DNA of 64,000 bases, from NCBI GenBank assembly GCA_020081605.1, contig JAHREC010000009.1:2604001-2668000 (forward strand), in the 5' to 3' direction. A program made the translations under genes and the position numbers. A model generated the notes under the pieces. That model saw only the letters and a list, made by a program, of their open reading frames with translations, had not been told where the DNA came from and did no database searches. Position 1 is the first letter of the stretch. Every line of letters starts with the position of its first letter. Positions 11,870-24,537 of this stretch are shown here, piece by piece. This DNA comes from Albifimbria verrucaria. Taxonomy: Eukaryota; Ascomycota; Sordariomycetes; Hypocreales; Stachybotryaceae.

Positions 11870-13504
11870 ATGGCTGACGTAGGCGTCGATGTGGGACAGC
11901 TGTCCCCAAGCCAACAGGAAGCTCTACAACAGTACACCCAGGTCACGAACCAGGAACTCAAGGATGCCGTCCCTTTGCTCGAGAGATCGCAATGGAATGT
12001 CCAGGTAATTATGACTCGTAACCAGCCGCGCCGACACTACCAGCTAACGAATGCCCTACAGATAGCCATCGCCAAGTTCTTCGATGGAGAGGGCCCAGAT
12101 CCAGTCGCAGAAGCAATGGCTGCGCAGGACATTCCACGAACAGCAGCGAGACACGAGAATCTTCAAGAGAGCTTGCTCGCGGAGAGCACCCGCCCACCCA
12201 GAAGCGCGCGACAGAACCGGACCGATCCTGCCCTCGCGTTGTCCCCCTCAATCAGTCGATCGAAGGACGCCATGGCTGATCGGGCTTCTTCTTACACCCT
12301 TCGGCTGGGGGTGGCGAGCTGCATCCACGATATTTCGAACCGTCATATACATGCTCTCCTTCCTTCCAGCACCACTTCGACCCCGCGCCGTTACGAACCG
12401 CATCACGACTGGTTTCCGAAGCACGAATGGACGGCGCATGCTGATGCCCCGGGATACGGCCGCGAGATTCAAGCGCGAGTTTGATGAGGAGTACGGGCCC
12501 AACGAGCTCCCTTTTTCGAGGGTGGTATTGCTCAGGCGCATGATTTAGCCAAGAAGGAGCTCAAGTTCTTGCTCGTGATCTTGATGTCACCCGAGCATGA
12601 TGATACCGAGTCATTCATCAGAGGCACCTTGCTTGCCCCGGAAGTGGTTGACTTCATCAAAGACCCATCAAACAACATCATCCTATGGGGAGGCAACGTG
12701 CTAGACTCAGAAGCCTACCTTGTCTCGGCCGAGTACAACTGCACAAAGTTCCCATTCTCAGCATTGGTCTGCCTAACGCCGAAGGAGGGCAGCACACGGA
12801 TGGGTATCGTCAAGCGCCTGGTGGGGCCAATGCCTGCCACCACCTATCTTTCGGAGATACAAGCCAGCATCGAGAAATACGGCACCGACCTAAACGGGGT
12901 GCGTGCGGAACGAACCGCTCAGGAGGTGGCTAGGAGCATCCGGAATGAGCAGGATTCTGCGTACGAGCGCTCCTTGGCCATCGACCGCGAGCGTGCCCGT
13001 CAGAAGAAAGAGGCGGCCGCCGCTGCCGCCGCCGCCGAGAAGCGTGCGCAAGAGGAGGCTGAGGCTTCTGCACGATTGGAAGAGAAGCGGAAACAGTGGA
13101 AGCAGTGGCGCGCTACGTCGATTCTGCCCGAGCCACCGGCCGGAGATAAGGCGGTTGTCCGGGTTGCGCTGAAGATGCCGGAGGAATCAGGAGCGGGCAG
13201 GATCGTGAGGCGGTTTCCACAGGACGCGCTCATGGACGAGCTGTACGCATTTGTGGAGTGCTACGAGATTATCAAGGATGGAGGGCTAGGAATAGAGACG
13301 AGCGCTGCGAAGCCGGATGATTACGAGCACGAGTATAGGTTTAGAATCGCGTCTACACTTCCACGGGTAGTGTACGAGCCAAGTCAGTCGGCGACGATGG
13401 GGCAGATGATTGGCAGATCGGGCAATCTTATTGTGGAGGAGGTGGTGGGCGAGTCGGAGGAAGAGTATGACGACGACGATGAGGAGGAGGACGAGGACGA
13501 GTAG
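11870..13504 (+). CDS. UBA-UAS-UBX domain protein of the FAF2/UBXD8 (yeast Ubx2) type
   Basis: Members sit in the ER or lipid-droplet membrane through a hairpin and recruit Cdc48/p97 in ER-associated degradation. Exons are 11870-12004 and 12062-13504; the 57-nt intron (GTAATT...CTACAG, branch AGCTAAC) happens to be in frame. Domains in order over about 526 aa: UBA-like at the N-terminus (LSPSQQEALQQYTQVT to IAIAKFFDGEG); a hydrophobic hairpin (PWLIGLLLTPFGWGWR); a UAS thioredoxin-like domain (LLVILMSPEHDDTESF, NIILWGGNVLDSEAY); a long Ala/Glu/Arg coiled coil (about 290-345); a UBX domain (VRVALKMPEESG); and an acidic tail. Three homopolymer shortfalls break the frame, at CCC 12231-12233, CCCCC 12243-12247 and TTTTT 12512-12516. 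With one base added at each, the whole reads as one protein. Similar in plan to S. pombe Ucp10. Confidence 0.93.
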
Positions 13505-14161
13505 AGCCACGAATATGAAAGCGTCGCAACGCCTCGATGACCACGGTGCCAAGTGACCGAAGGGGTATTTAGCGGGAAACCCCAGTCCAGTTTCTGGATA
13601 GGATAGGCCCCAGCCCACAGTGCATGTTTCCACGGAGCCAAGACGACGGCTGTGCGCATCGGAATTGGATGGAGCAGAGGCCGTCTCAAGGACAGTGTAC
13701 GATGATATAACGTTAGTCTACATAGTACAGAGTAGCCAAGAGCCAAAACAACTTTACAACCTTAACCTCGGTTACCGTTCGTGAGAGCAGGGGAGGTGCT
13801 TGGGGATTTGGGATTTTGGCCGAACCAACAAGAGGCATGGACAAAATTAGCTACAGGACTGGCTGGATCGAATGGCGGAGAGGAAACAGGGTTTGCGCTC
13901 GGGCCCCGAAGCAATGGTTGATTCGAAGTGGTGCTTCTTTTGTCTCAACTTTGATGTTTGGCGCGACCGACGGAGCGAATCTGCAGCGCAGCACCGTGGC
14001 TTAACTGGGGCGTGACCTTGACATCGTCGCGTGGCCGTAGATACAGGACAGTAGGTACGTAGGCTGCGGGGAGACAGAAGGGAAAGGGGGCAGCAGACGT
14101 AAGACACATCAGCGGGATTGCGTAGATGGAGGCGAGGGTGCCGTGGCAGTGCAGGTTGACG

Positions 14162-14184
14162 GGACAGGACAGGACAGGACAGGA
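14162..14184. repeat. Short tandem GGACA repeat
   Basis: Four to five consecutive GGACA units are directly visible in the intergenic region. Confidence 0.85.
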
Positions 14185-15029
14185 ACCGTGAGACGGGACG
14201 GGGGATATTTTAGGTGCACCTCTGAACAAGTGATATTTAAGGTGCTGCCCACCCTGGCTGGTTGGCTCGAGGAGCGAACGGGAGATGGACGGCGGCACGG
14301 CGTGCACTGCGCATTGACTGGTTTGGTTCGATCTGACCAGGTTCCTGATTTACAGTACAAGTACAGTAACGAAGCTGGAAACGAGACAAGGCCCGTCTCT
14401 TGTGCTTCGAAACGTCGAGAAAACATCCCGCGTGTGAGCGCAGCTTGACGACCGGTAGCACAGCGTCGACCGAGACCACGGGCCCCCTTCTCACGGCGGT
14501 TTCGATTTCGCTTGGTGAATCAAACATCAGTCCATTCGCGCGCGCTGTGTTTCCTCTCCAGCAGCAGGTTGTCCACCTAAGCTTACAGCACCTTGGAGCC
14601 TCACCCACCCCTCTCATCTTCCTCCATCTCCCTTTTGTTCCCCGCCCTGGCCGGACCTGTTTCAGCGTTGTCGGCTTGGATGTAGCTTGTTGTTGTGAGG
14701 GGAGCGGTACAGGGCAAAACAAAATATAACAGAGCAGAACAGAGGAGAAGAGAAGAGCACAGCGGCACCACGGCGCCTCTCGTCGATTCACAGTAACCTT
14801 GACGCCAGGCACTAACATTAACCAGTCCACAAGGCAGCGCGCGTGTGGTTGGATTGATTTATTTTTAGTCGAGGCGGGATCTGGACCCCTGGATGCAAGT
14901 GCGGAGGTGGCCCCAGACCGTTTCCTCTTCCTGCATCAGATTGCCTATCATTCTGGGTCTCCCACCCACTGACCGGCTACACTAATCACCTAAGTGGCAC
15001 TGGCTGCATGCATTAAGCGACTGGCCTAG

Positions 15030-15084
15030 CACCAGCACCAGCACCAGCACCAGCACCCAGCACCCAGCACCCAGTACCCAGCAC
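15030..15084. repeat. CACCAG / CACCCAG tandem repeat
   Basis: CACCAG repeats grade into CACCCAG-type repeats, about 55 bp in all, located about 350 bp upstream of the LSB5-like start codon. Confidence 0.85.
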
Positions 15085-15432
15085 AGCGCTATTAGGAGCC
15101 AGGCAGCACAGCCTTCCCTTCCCTTCCCTCGCTCGACCAAGAACCCTGCGACGTTGCTGCGGCACACGCAACGCAACGCAACCTCACTTTACTTGCCTTA
15201 CCTCACCTTACCTTTTACCTCACCGCACCACCCACGGCAAAACAATCTTGTTTATTTTTTGCCGCGCAGAGCCTCTCCCCAGCCTTGCCTCGGGCCCCTG
15301 TCCATCCATTGTCCGCTCTAAATACCTGCGATCCGCGCGCCGCTCCTGAGCCTACCCCGCGAGACACCATACACACCATATTCATCACTCAACGCACCCT
15401 TACTCAACCACCAGCCTGCTACGCCGCCCAGC

Positions 15433-16951
15433 ATGAAGTCCATGAAGGTGCTCAGCGTGGGCAAGATGCTTGGGAGCATCAGGAAAAAGACCGGTTCGTC
15501 CCCATCCTCTCCCTACCCGGGCCTGCCGACCGGCTCCCGTGACTAGCCGCTGACGATCCCATCACCGCAGCTGGAACCAGCGACGCTGTTGTCGCTCACG
15601 GTCTTGATGGAGGCGTGCCGGAGGCTGCGGCGCGCAACAACGTTGTATGTATCCCAGAATCCGCATCGCCTCGTGTGTGCGCGTGCGTCGTGGGCTGACC
15701 AATTTCCCCTTAGACGGCCTTCTGCGAAGCCGGTGGCAGCGTCCAGGTAACACCTCCTCCGTCCCCGTTCCCTCAATCCCTCGCCACTGATGCGCTAACC
15801 TCGATTCTCTGCAGGGCGACGAAGTCCTCTTCCTCCCTCCCATTGTCGATGCCGCCGAGTCGTCTCCCACCGCCGCCAGCGAGTGCGCGCGCTACATTCG
15901 CAGGTTCATGGGCAAGGATTACCTCTCGCGGCCGGCCTGGCAGTACAACGCTGTCATGCTGCTGCGCATTCTCGCCGACTACCCAGGCCCGCAATTTACA
16001 AAGTACCTCGACGACAAGTTTATCGATGCGACGACGGCGCTTTTGAAGAAGTCCCGTGACCCCAGCGTTCGACAGCTCCTCATGGAGACGCTCGACGACA
16101 TGGAGCACCACAAGATGGATGACGCGAACTTGGCTGGCTTGGTTGCTATGTGGAAGCGCGAGAAGGAGAAGGCCTTGAAGGACTATGGAGTAAGCTGCCC
16201 TGCCTGTCCAGACGTGTCCGTCACAGACAAACTAACATGCTCGCAACAGGGTGTCCCCAACACCAGGCCAACGCCCATTCCCAACTTCCGCCCTGCCGTC
16301 AACCACAACTCCCACCCCAACGCCAACTCGCAAAATTATTTCGCCCGAAGCCATCGCAACAACCGCCTGCCAGACCCTATCGAGCTGGCCAGCCGGCTAG
16401 AGGAGGCACGCACCTCGGCCAAGCTCTTGGAACAGGTCGTTATGAACACGCCGCCCGCCGAGATGCTCGACAATGAGCTTATCAAGGAGTTCGCCGACAG
16501 GTGCCTCAGTGCCTCGCGAAGCATCCAAGGATACATGGTGTGCGAGAGCCCGGCCCCGACAACGAGACCATGGAGAGCCTCATCGACACCAACGAGCAGC
16601 TGCAAACAGCCCTGAACCAGCACCAGCGTGCCGTTCTCAGCGCTCGCAAGCAGCAGACGGCAGAGCCCGAGATGACGCCTGCCCTGCCGACAAGGTCAAC
16701 CCCTCGCCACCCCGCGCCAAGGGCAAGGGCAAGCAGGCGGAGGACCCTTCGCAGACCCAGACCCCAACGGCACAGGTTCTGGACAGGACCGCCTCGACTT
16801 CGAGCCGTACCACCCAGGGTTCACCAGCGCCGGCGCCGGTGCCTCGGGCTCTTCCCATCCGGCACGCGGTCGGCAGGACTACGAAGTCTCTGACGATGAC
16901 GACGTGTACGAGTCGATGGACAGGGGCAAGGAACCTGCCCGCAGGCTTTAG
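15433..16951 (+). CDS. LSB5: LSB5-like adaptor with VHS/ENTH-type and GAT domains
   Basis: Yeast Lsb5 links Las17/actin patches and ubiquitin to endocytic and endosomal sorting; this is its likely fungal counterpart. Exons: 15433-15493, 15571-15644, 15714-15746, 15815-16189 and 16250-16951, about 415 aa. After a basic N-terminus (GKMLGSIRKKTG) comes an ENTH/VHS-like superhelix (CARYIRRFMGKDY, QYNAVMLLRILADYPGPQF, DPSVRQLLMETLDDME). A GAT three-helix bundle follows (ELASRLEEARTSAKLLEQVV, IKEFADRCLSASRSIQGYM, TNEQLQTALNQHQRAVLSA). The C-terminus is acidic and low-complexity. The last exon has three single-C shortfalls, at CCCC 16554-16557, CCC 16682-16684 and CCCC 16762-16765. Restoring one base at each carries the frame to the TAG at 16949-16951. 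The symbol rests on domain order, so a related GAT protein is possible. Confidence 0.85.
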
Positions 16952-19900
16952 ATGTACGAGAACGTTAGAGGCATGGCGACAGGAAAAGAGTAGATGAGGA
17001 GATGTAGACTCTTTCAGATACCCGGTTGGAGCGAGACGTGGCTTGAGTCGGAGCTGGCAGGATCGGCCACGGGCTGGTTGTCGGCCTCCTGGTTTGAATT
17101 GTTTGTTTCTTTTGGCAAAAATGGCTCTTCAGTTGAGAGCATAAACGGCATAGCAATGCTCTGTTTTATTGGTTAGTTACTTTGTTCGGTCATGGGAGGA
17201 GGAAACCTCAGTTTTGCGCTGTACACTGCATCGGCATGTTTTGTTGCACAAGCACGGCGAATGCATGGAGGCCACGGTACTTGTCTATGTCTGTAATGCT
17301 TTTTCGCTCTCGCCTTTGCATACTATTCAAAAAGCGAATATCAATTTGTTCTGGTACTCCTCTGCGACAAGACAATGGGTGTGGAACACAGTGGCGCTTC
17401 TGTGTGTTACATCTGCGTGGCTCTCTAACGGCTCGTTCTTGTTTTTTCTCTCTCCTTTTTCTTGCTTTTTCTTTTCCTTGTTCGCAACGAAAGCCATAAA
17501 GGGAGTGATCTTGGACACTTCTTAGCAAATCCACCCACATGCAATGTACTTTACCCTGCCATGGGAGCGCAGTGTAGCGAAGTGGTGGTGGTGGCGGTGG
17601 TGGACATTCCGCGGAGACGGCTTTGGGGCCTACGCAGCTTGGATCCCCAGCGTCCAACCAGGTGCTGCCGTGTCAATGGAGGATTTGTTTCCTTCGGAGT
17701 ACGGAAAGCAGCCGAGCCGGGCCATGCGGTGTGGCAGTTTGGATGAAGGATCTGTCATGCTTATTTTGCTTCGACTCGGGGAATTAGAAGACGGTTATTA
17801 AGATTTGCTCAATGTTACTGTATATTCTTCATCCTGGGCTATAGGTTTGGGGGTGTCGGTTGTAGATTGGGCGAGAAACGAGGTGTAAGAGGACGGGCTT
17901 TAGAGACAAGGATAATCTTGCGAGCCATGTCTCGGTAATCGAAACTTTTTGCTTAGTGGCGTTTGTATCAAGCTGGGCATCCAGAAAATTTTCTTTTTCT
18001 TTTTTTCCTTCGTCATTCTTCTCGGAAGCGAGGACATGCATGTCTCACACTCATGTAGACGAGACGAAACGCTGCAGGAGAGTTGCACGGAGGTGTGATG
18101 ACGGGCTTTTCCACCGTCGAGATCCACCTTTTGGAAGGACGGGTTCTGCATCTAGGCTCGGTAAATACGTCAAGTTGGGATGGGGTCGCGTGCGGTGCTC
18201 GGGCTGTATGCGAGGCCGGAACCAAACAACAACGTAGGCGGCGGGCGATCTATTGGAGAAAAATGTGGTGTTGCGTCGTGTGGACGGACCCCCACCGAGT
18301 GAACTGCATACATGGGGGTGTGGCGGCTAGCCAGGCGCCCTGCAAGGCTTGCCTGTTACGGAGGTGCGGTTGGCGACCAGATAGTAGTTCCCACGGGCGC
18401 GCGTGTGAGGGACTCATGCAGGCGGCGCTGCACGGCGCAGAATATGCGCTGTCGTTGCGGCCCGTATGTGTTTTCTGCCAGCCAGACAAGCACGTAGAAC
18501 CAGCCAGTCGCATCTACGGTTCGAGACGTCCGTGCTTAGGACGTCTAAGTCGGTGGGACTTTACGGCCGGTATAACCACCCCGGTTGGCGCTTTTCTAGC
18601 TTGCAATTCGAGGTCAGTAGGTTAAGATTGACCGCTGCAGACTTGGAAGGGGTCGTCGATGCAGGCATGAGGGTCAAATCAGCTGACACAGGCCGGGGGT
18701 CTATAACAGCACAATAGAAACAAGTTCTCCCTAGCGTCAGGCCAAGTTTGACACTCACGGTGCTACCGCTCTCCGGCTAGACTTGCTTCTGGAAGGAAAT
18801 ACGACGTTTGGGGTTTCGGAGCGGGAGCGAATCATCGTCCCATGGTTCGTTGGTTCTTGTGGTTGGGCGAATCACCACTTGCAGCTTCGAGACAGGGCAT
18901 GCGGCTGATGCAACGAGCAATCGAGCTCCGTTTGCTAGGTTCGCGGCAATATCCGGCGGGCGGGGAGGGGAGGATGCAAGATACAGCAATTCAGATGATC
19001 TTTGACTTGCATGATGCGGGTTCAGCAAGGTTTCCTCCCCTCCCTTGACAGGAAACTTGGTGCATTCACACTCGCTCACTGGGCCGGAGTCTGATTCTAG
19101 GTTGCCATTGTCTCCCAATTTAGGGCACAGGAGCGAGGTGCGCTGAGCTGAGCTGCGTTGCGTTGGCAAGGGAGGAACCAACATGACTCGATGGTAGGGT
19201 TTTGGGTGTGCTGTAAAACAGCTTTGCTTTCCAGTAGTCGAGAGCTAAGCTCCTCAAACCGTCACCACCCGGCGGTGGAAAATTCCAGTAGGCTGGAACA
19301 CTAACGTTAAACCCCCACAGCCGCAGTAGCGAAGGGAAGCTCCTTGACAGGCTTCAACAGTTGATTTGGCTACCTTGGTTCTCCGTGTAAGTTTTGGAGA
19401 AAAGGCCGGAGAGGGGTGGGGATGGGGGCGTCGAATAGCAGAGAGAGGGTTCCTTTGACCGACTGGAATTCACTTTCCCCCTGTTATCAGGTTTGTACTG
19501 TATGTACAAAGGATGTATGTATGTATGTATGTATGTATGGTACGGTACTGGTCTTGCAGCAACCAAGAGCGAAAGCCCAGCTTTTCCCCTCCTCCCCTCC
19601 CTCACGCTCACGGGCTCCCCTCTGGCCCCACTGCGCTTCTCCCAAATGGAACGTCTTCTGCGATTGGCTGCCAGCACTGTGGATTTTCCTTTTGGGACAT
19701 ACTTGCGAAACAGGAACAAGAAAGCCGGTGCCAGCAAAGTGAAGGTGAAGGTAAATGTGAGAGCGGAACTGAGAGTGGACAGACGGGGCCGTCCGTTGGT
19801 CGGAGAAACGTCTTTGCTATTCGATAGTCTAGTGCTTTGGCCCTTTGTCGTGCCGCATGTTTTGCTCGTTTAAGCTTCCACGGCTTTCGTTCGTGTTAAT

Positions 19901-20751
19901 TATATCTTGACGTTGTGTTACAGGTTCCTCCGTCGCACGCACAGCCCTACCTCAAGCCTCTCCTCTCTCCTCTCTCCTCCCAGTTTCCATCTTGGTTTCA
20001 ACGCTGGAGCTCTCCCGCTCTCCATTCGGTCCTTAAGGCTCGTACCTTCATTTCCATGGACATGCCCGTCCTGCCCCGGCCAAGGACTGTATTTTCTTCT
20101 GCGTCCCGACAACGCCGCTAGTCCTGCAGATCATACGTTCGTGCGTTGTGAATGCGTAGCCGCCCTTGACCCTGACGGAGCGCCTGGCCAGGGCTCACGT
20201 ACTTTTTCCGCGCCTTTCCTCCTTGACCTTGACCTTGCGGTCTTGCTTGGGGGTCGCTGCGGTGTCTTGGGTGTGAGGTGAGACCTCAACTCCGTCCGAG
20301 CCTTTCTTGTTCCCCACCCTTTTGCACATGCGTGCAAGTTTACCCATTTCTTCCCCTCCCTCCCTACCTCCCTCACGCGACCCTTGTCGTCACATTCGCC
20401 TCGCCTGAAAACGTGGCAGCCATATTCCTCCCGCTCCTGGCCCAGGCTTTGGATCGTCCGATGTCGTCGGTACTTTGTCCGCGAACAGTCTAGTCTCAGC
20501 CATTCAGCGAGCAGCTTTGGACTGTCCTTCCACCTACATATCACTTCCGTCTCTTGCTCCTCTCCCCCGGTCTATACGAGTTGGCATCTTCCATCTGTCC
20601 TCTCACATCTCATGCAGAGCACAAAATGCTCTCATCAACCGGCTTCGTCCCATGTGGCACCGGGACCCATCCTTTCTCCTACTCTCTTCCCTCGACCTCC
20701 TCTGTCACCTTTTCTCCGTCCTTTCGATGCCGCTCGCAGTCCTCTCATCGA
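16952..20751. other. 3.8 kb spacer, no supported gene
   Basis: Short ORFs here show no family signature. It contains GTGGTGGTGG runs near 17583-17605 and an ATGT tandem at 19513-19539. The last 800 bp is strongly pyrimidine-rich (CCTCTCCTCTCTCC-type), as expected for the promoter or 5' UTR of the F-box gene that follows. Confidence 0.5.
19513..19539. repeat. ATGT tetranucleotide microsatellite
   Basis: Six to seven perfect ATGT units are directly visible. Confidence 0.9.
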
Positions 20752-22435
20752 ATGGCTACCCCTCCGCCCTCTTCAGTATCTTCAACGATATCGGCCGACA
20801 ATCTTAGCGCGGAGCTGATTTCCTTGATATGCACGCACGTGAGTACGACCTGCCAGCAGAGCTGACGTTGACAAACGCCAGTCTGGTTGATTGACACAAG
20901 TTGGCCATTGCTTACACCTTCCATAGCTGCGTGACATTGACTATTCCTCGCTGTTCGCTTTGCGACTAGCGTCTAGGAGGTTTAGTGCCATCACTACGCC
21001 TGTCATCTACCAAACGCTGGATTTGAATGAGCCATTGGTTGATTCGGACATTGAAGAGCGGTGCCCTCAAATTCTACAGTATATACGCTCATATACCCAA
21101 CACGTTGTTATACGGAGCGACCTCGACCCAGTCGGGATTCGGCGTATACTATCCGCAGCGAAGAAGCTCAAGTCAATTCGGTAAGTTCAGGTCACTCCCG
21201 GACATGCAAATCAGCCCTTACTAATTCTTGCATGTTAAGCTGGAAATATGAACAAGGTCATATCCGGTTTGCTAACCTTTGGATACCTTCCGATATTCTT
21301 GATTCAGAACAGATTCAGAGCAACGGCGTCAAGTTGCATGTTGAGGGTCTTCCGCTGAGGGACTTTGAAGGCGACATCCCAGATGCATATCTCAGAGCAG
21401 TCCCGGCGAGATGCTTGTCATCTCTACAGCTTGCGATGCCTATTCCCCCTCACAACCAAACTCCACTCTCTGAAGCGCCTTCTTCTGCAAGCGACCAATC
21501 TCACAACCTTTCATTACCGAGATCGCGGGCAGGGCACCAACTTCCAGTTCTACCCCGCTGAGCGTATGCCCGCATTCAGCGACCTTGTCCTTGAGTCGTA
21601 CGACTGGAATCACTCACAGGAAGATGTCAAAGCACATTGGGACTTTTCCAACCTTCGATCACTCAGGCTCATATCAGTACCAGTCTTCAACTTCCTGCGC
21701 TCGGTGCCGCTATCAGCACTCTCGGATATCCACACGTTACAGGTTGATGATTATAGTGCTCATCTTCCCGATAGGCGACAGGACGCTACTCGAGGCTTGT
21801 ACACCTTGATCAAGGACAACATCAAGGCTCTTGAGAATCTTGAGCTCACGTGTCACATGGAACTCTTCCCACTAGATGCTATTGCTCAGCACGCAGATAG
21901 TCTACGCTCACTGCGTCTGCGCGACCACGTTGGATTCGGGGACGAGCATCGCCGGTGTCCCACGCTCTCCGCAATTGACCTCGCAAGACTGGCGGGCCGG
22001 CTCCTGCACCTACATACGCTGGAGCTAGATATGGATCTTGAGCGCTGTGATCCCTCTCAGTTTCTCCCAGCTTTGTCTGCTTTTCGCAATGTGCAGACAC
22101 TTACACTTCACGTCCAGACGGTACTTTCCCCATTCGATCCAATCGTTTCAGATGATGATGAGGACTACGAAGCTACTATGAAGATATTTCGCTTTCTCGC
22201 CGAACTGAGAGAGCACACAAACCCCGACCTACCATGGAAACGGATCACCGTGAATGTAGGCGGGTGGCGGAGGGTAATGGTACGCCGCGTCAGCACCACG
22301 TGGAGGGAAAGAAACGAGAAGGGCATATTTGCAGAGCGATGCTTCGTTCTGGAGAGGAACGATGGCGGTCGCTATAATGTGTGGGAGGAAACAGGCTACG
22401 AAAGCCCCATGATGGTTCGGTCGCCAGAGCCTTGA
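20752..22435 (+). CDS. F-box protein with LRR-like C-terminal region
   Basis: Likely substrate-recognition subunit of an SCF ubiquitin ligase; the substrate is unknown. Exons are 20752-20838, 20927-21180 and 21240-22435 with donors GTGAGT and GTAAGT, about 511 aa. The start is F-box-like: ISADNLSAELISLICTHL, then YSSLFALRLASRRFSAITTP and a VIYQTL motif. The rest has repeated leucine-rich segments such as LRSLRLISVP, ALENLELTC, LHTLELDMDLE and VQTLTLHV, typical of fungal F-box/LRR proteins. The frame shifts by one near the AAA run 21458-21460: one base too many, or two too few. An upstream in-frame ATG (20554) exists, but the F-box follows 20752 closely, so I prefer the shorter start. It converges with the MFS gene. 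Confidence 0.8.
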
Positions 22436-22978
22436 GGACAAGGCTTGGCCGTACCGTAAAACATTCAGCACAGCTACGTTTAACGACTTGATGACGACTC
22501 CAGAGTTATATACCAAGAAGAGCGCGCATGCGTTTAGATAAAAGGCTGCAATCGGGTTGGGGTTTGGGCAAAGGCGTTATGAGTAAGAGCATGCATACAT
22601 CCTAGACACGAGACAGACTGCAACATACAGATCGGTTGGAGATAGAGGTAATACACGAGATATTTGTTCCGTATCGAAATATACAAAGTTCACGCATGGG
22701 GATGGGCAGTGGCAGTATTGGGTGTTTGAGAGAAGATTACAAGGTTTTATACTGGTAACAGACTGGCGGAACGACTGTGCTGGCTACCTACACCAAGGAT
22801 CATCACGGCTTTTACAAGCCCTCTCGACACACGTCTTCGTTAAAACTGACGCTTCACGCTTCTGGATGGATTTGCATTTTTCTCATAACATGGAGACTCT
22901 ACAACTAACTGCTGCTTATTCACAGATCAAATTTCTTCTTTCCATCTTCTGGCGCCACAACTACCTGCCCGCTTACTT
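22436..22978. other. Convergent 3' spacer between the F-box and MFS genes
   Basis: Presumed 3' UTRs; nothing else is seen. Confidence 0.45.
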
Positions 22979-24537
22979 TCAGCTCACGCCCTTCGGCCAG
23001 CCTCTTGTTCCCCTCCAATAAACCCACATGATTAGCAGGGTAATTGGTATGGCAGACGAATACAGTAAGATGATTGCCAGAAATCCTTTGGTGTACCTCG
23101 GCGCATCATCGTCCCGAAACAACTGCCCCCTGCAATGCCACCAAGATTGCTTCCGATCACCACCATAGCAAGGCCGATACTGCGATTGGAGGGTCTGACG
23201 GCGTTGATGCTCAGCCATGCATCGTTCAGCCCCTGTGCCAGCGCATTCCCACCGCTGAGGAGGGTGAAGACCGCATAACGAGCCCACTTGTCAGACCCGA
23301 TGGGGAGAGTGTATAACACGCTTGCAAAAATGACAGACCATGAGAAGGCGACGATGCACCAGGGTCCCCGCCAGCGTGTGCGGTCCGAGGCGAATGAGAT
23401 GAGCCATGATAGGATGATGACGAGCACGCTGCTAACAGCATTGAGAAGGTTGGCGTTTGTGCGGGAAAACCCAAGGCCCTTGATTATAGTCGGCCCGTAC
23501 AGCTGCAGGCCACCTTTGGGTGCCAAAGAGACAACGTTCAGCAGCATGTGCAGCCATAAGCGGTAATCTACAGTTGCCTCTAAAAATGTCTTAAGCGTGA
23601 TATCAGCTTTATCAACACCTTTGGTCTCGTCGTCCGCCATGATGCGAGCGCGCAGAATGTGCCGCTCCCGCGCGGTGAAAAAGTCGAAATAGCCATGAAC
23701 AGGGGCTGTATGGGATGGACTTCGCGGAAGGAAGGCGATAAAGGCAAGGAACACTATCAGAGTGATAGCTCCTTCAACTAATGACGGTGTGAGTACAGCA
23801 TATACGCATTAAAGATGTGAGGCCTTGCTTACTTATGAATAGCCATTGCCAGCCAGACAAACCCAAGGTTCCGCCCATGTTCAAGATTCCCGCTGCAATC
23901 AAGGATCCTGTCGCAGTGGCAGAGTAGTTTCCGAAGTAGAAAATGGCCGTCCTCAATGCCAGCTCCTCGCGCGTGTAGAAGAGGGCTAGCATATACTGTC
24001 CACCAGGAATGTACCCTCCCTCAAAGATACCAAGAAGGAACCTGGAGGCAAGGAATGAATGGATGTTGGTGACCCAGGCTTGTGTCAATGCAATAGTGCC
24101 CCAGATAAGCATCTGTATTGTAAGCCACCAAGGGGCACCTATCCGCTGTAGGATAATGTTGGAAGGAATTTCAGCAATAACGATACCAGCTAACATGAGC
24201 TGCGAGCCGAGGTTGACATCGTTGCGGGTTATGCCTAGGTCCTGGGTAATGGTATCTGTCAAGGCATTGCTGATATTACTACGGTCGAGCTGGAGGACAA
24301 AGAATCCAGCCACCAACAATGGCATCAAGTAGAAGTCGAGTCTTATCTTCAGTCAATGCTTGGTTCTCGGTACGATGTAAAATGGTTTGGTTCTTACTTG
24401 CGCAAAGCCGAGCGCTCTTCTTCAGGGGACCATGATGGTTCTGGTTCAGAATCCTGATCGGCCTTCAATGTCTCGTCTTTGCCTTCAATGTAGGCAGGCT
24501 GGAGGTGCTCCGGCATTGCAAGATGCTCCTTGGTCAT
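22979..24537 (-). CDS. MFS transporter, Dal5/Tna1-type anion:cation symporter family
   Basis: Plasma-membrane proton symporter of organic anions (allantoate, nicotinate, pantothenate and similar in characterised relatives); the substrate here is unknown. Exons on the minus strand: 24537-24398, 24341-23833 and 23777-22979, about 482 aa. The hydrophilic acidic N-terminus ends at LDFYLMPLLVAGFFVLQLDR, then SNISNA, the family hallmark of TM1. The family-like ASRFLLGIFEGGYIPGG and ERHILRARI loop follow, and further TM segments run to WVYWRGTRG. The ATG at 24537 begins MTKEHLAMPEHL; the frame extends upstream without another ATG. One G is short in the CCCCC run 23126-23130; adding it joins the last TM segment. 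It diverges from the sulfatase across 502 bp and probably imports a compound handled by that enzyme. Confidence 0.9.

Larger units (their letters stand above)
13505..15432. other. Spacer between UBX and LSB5-like genes, with simple repeats
   Basis: No gene is supported. It contains a GGACA tandem at 14162-14184 and a CACCAG/CACCCAG tandem at 15030-15084. A TTACCTCACCTTACC-like pyrimidine-rich stretch follows just before the next gene, consistent with its promoter and 5' UTR. Confidence 0.5.

Noticed and set aside
13286..13746. Minus-strand ORFs rich in Ser opposite the UBX gene end
   Set aside because: Poly-Ser arises from the complement of the acidic Asp/Glu tail codons.
19493..19873. ORFs with repeated MYVC residues
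   Set aside because: Created by the ATGT microsatellite.
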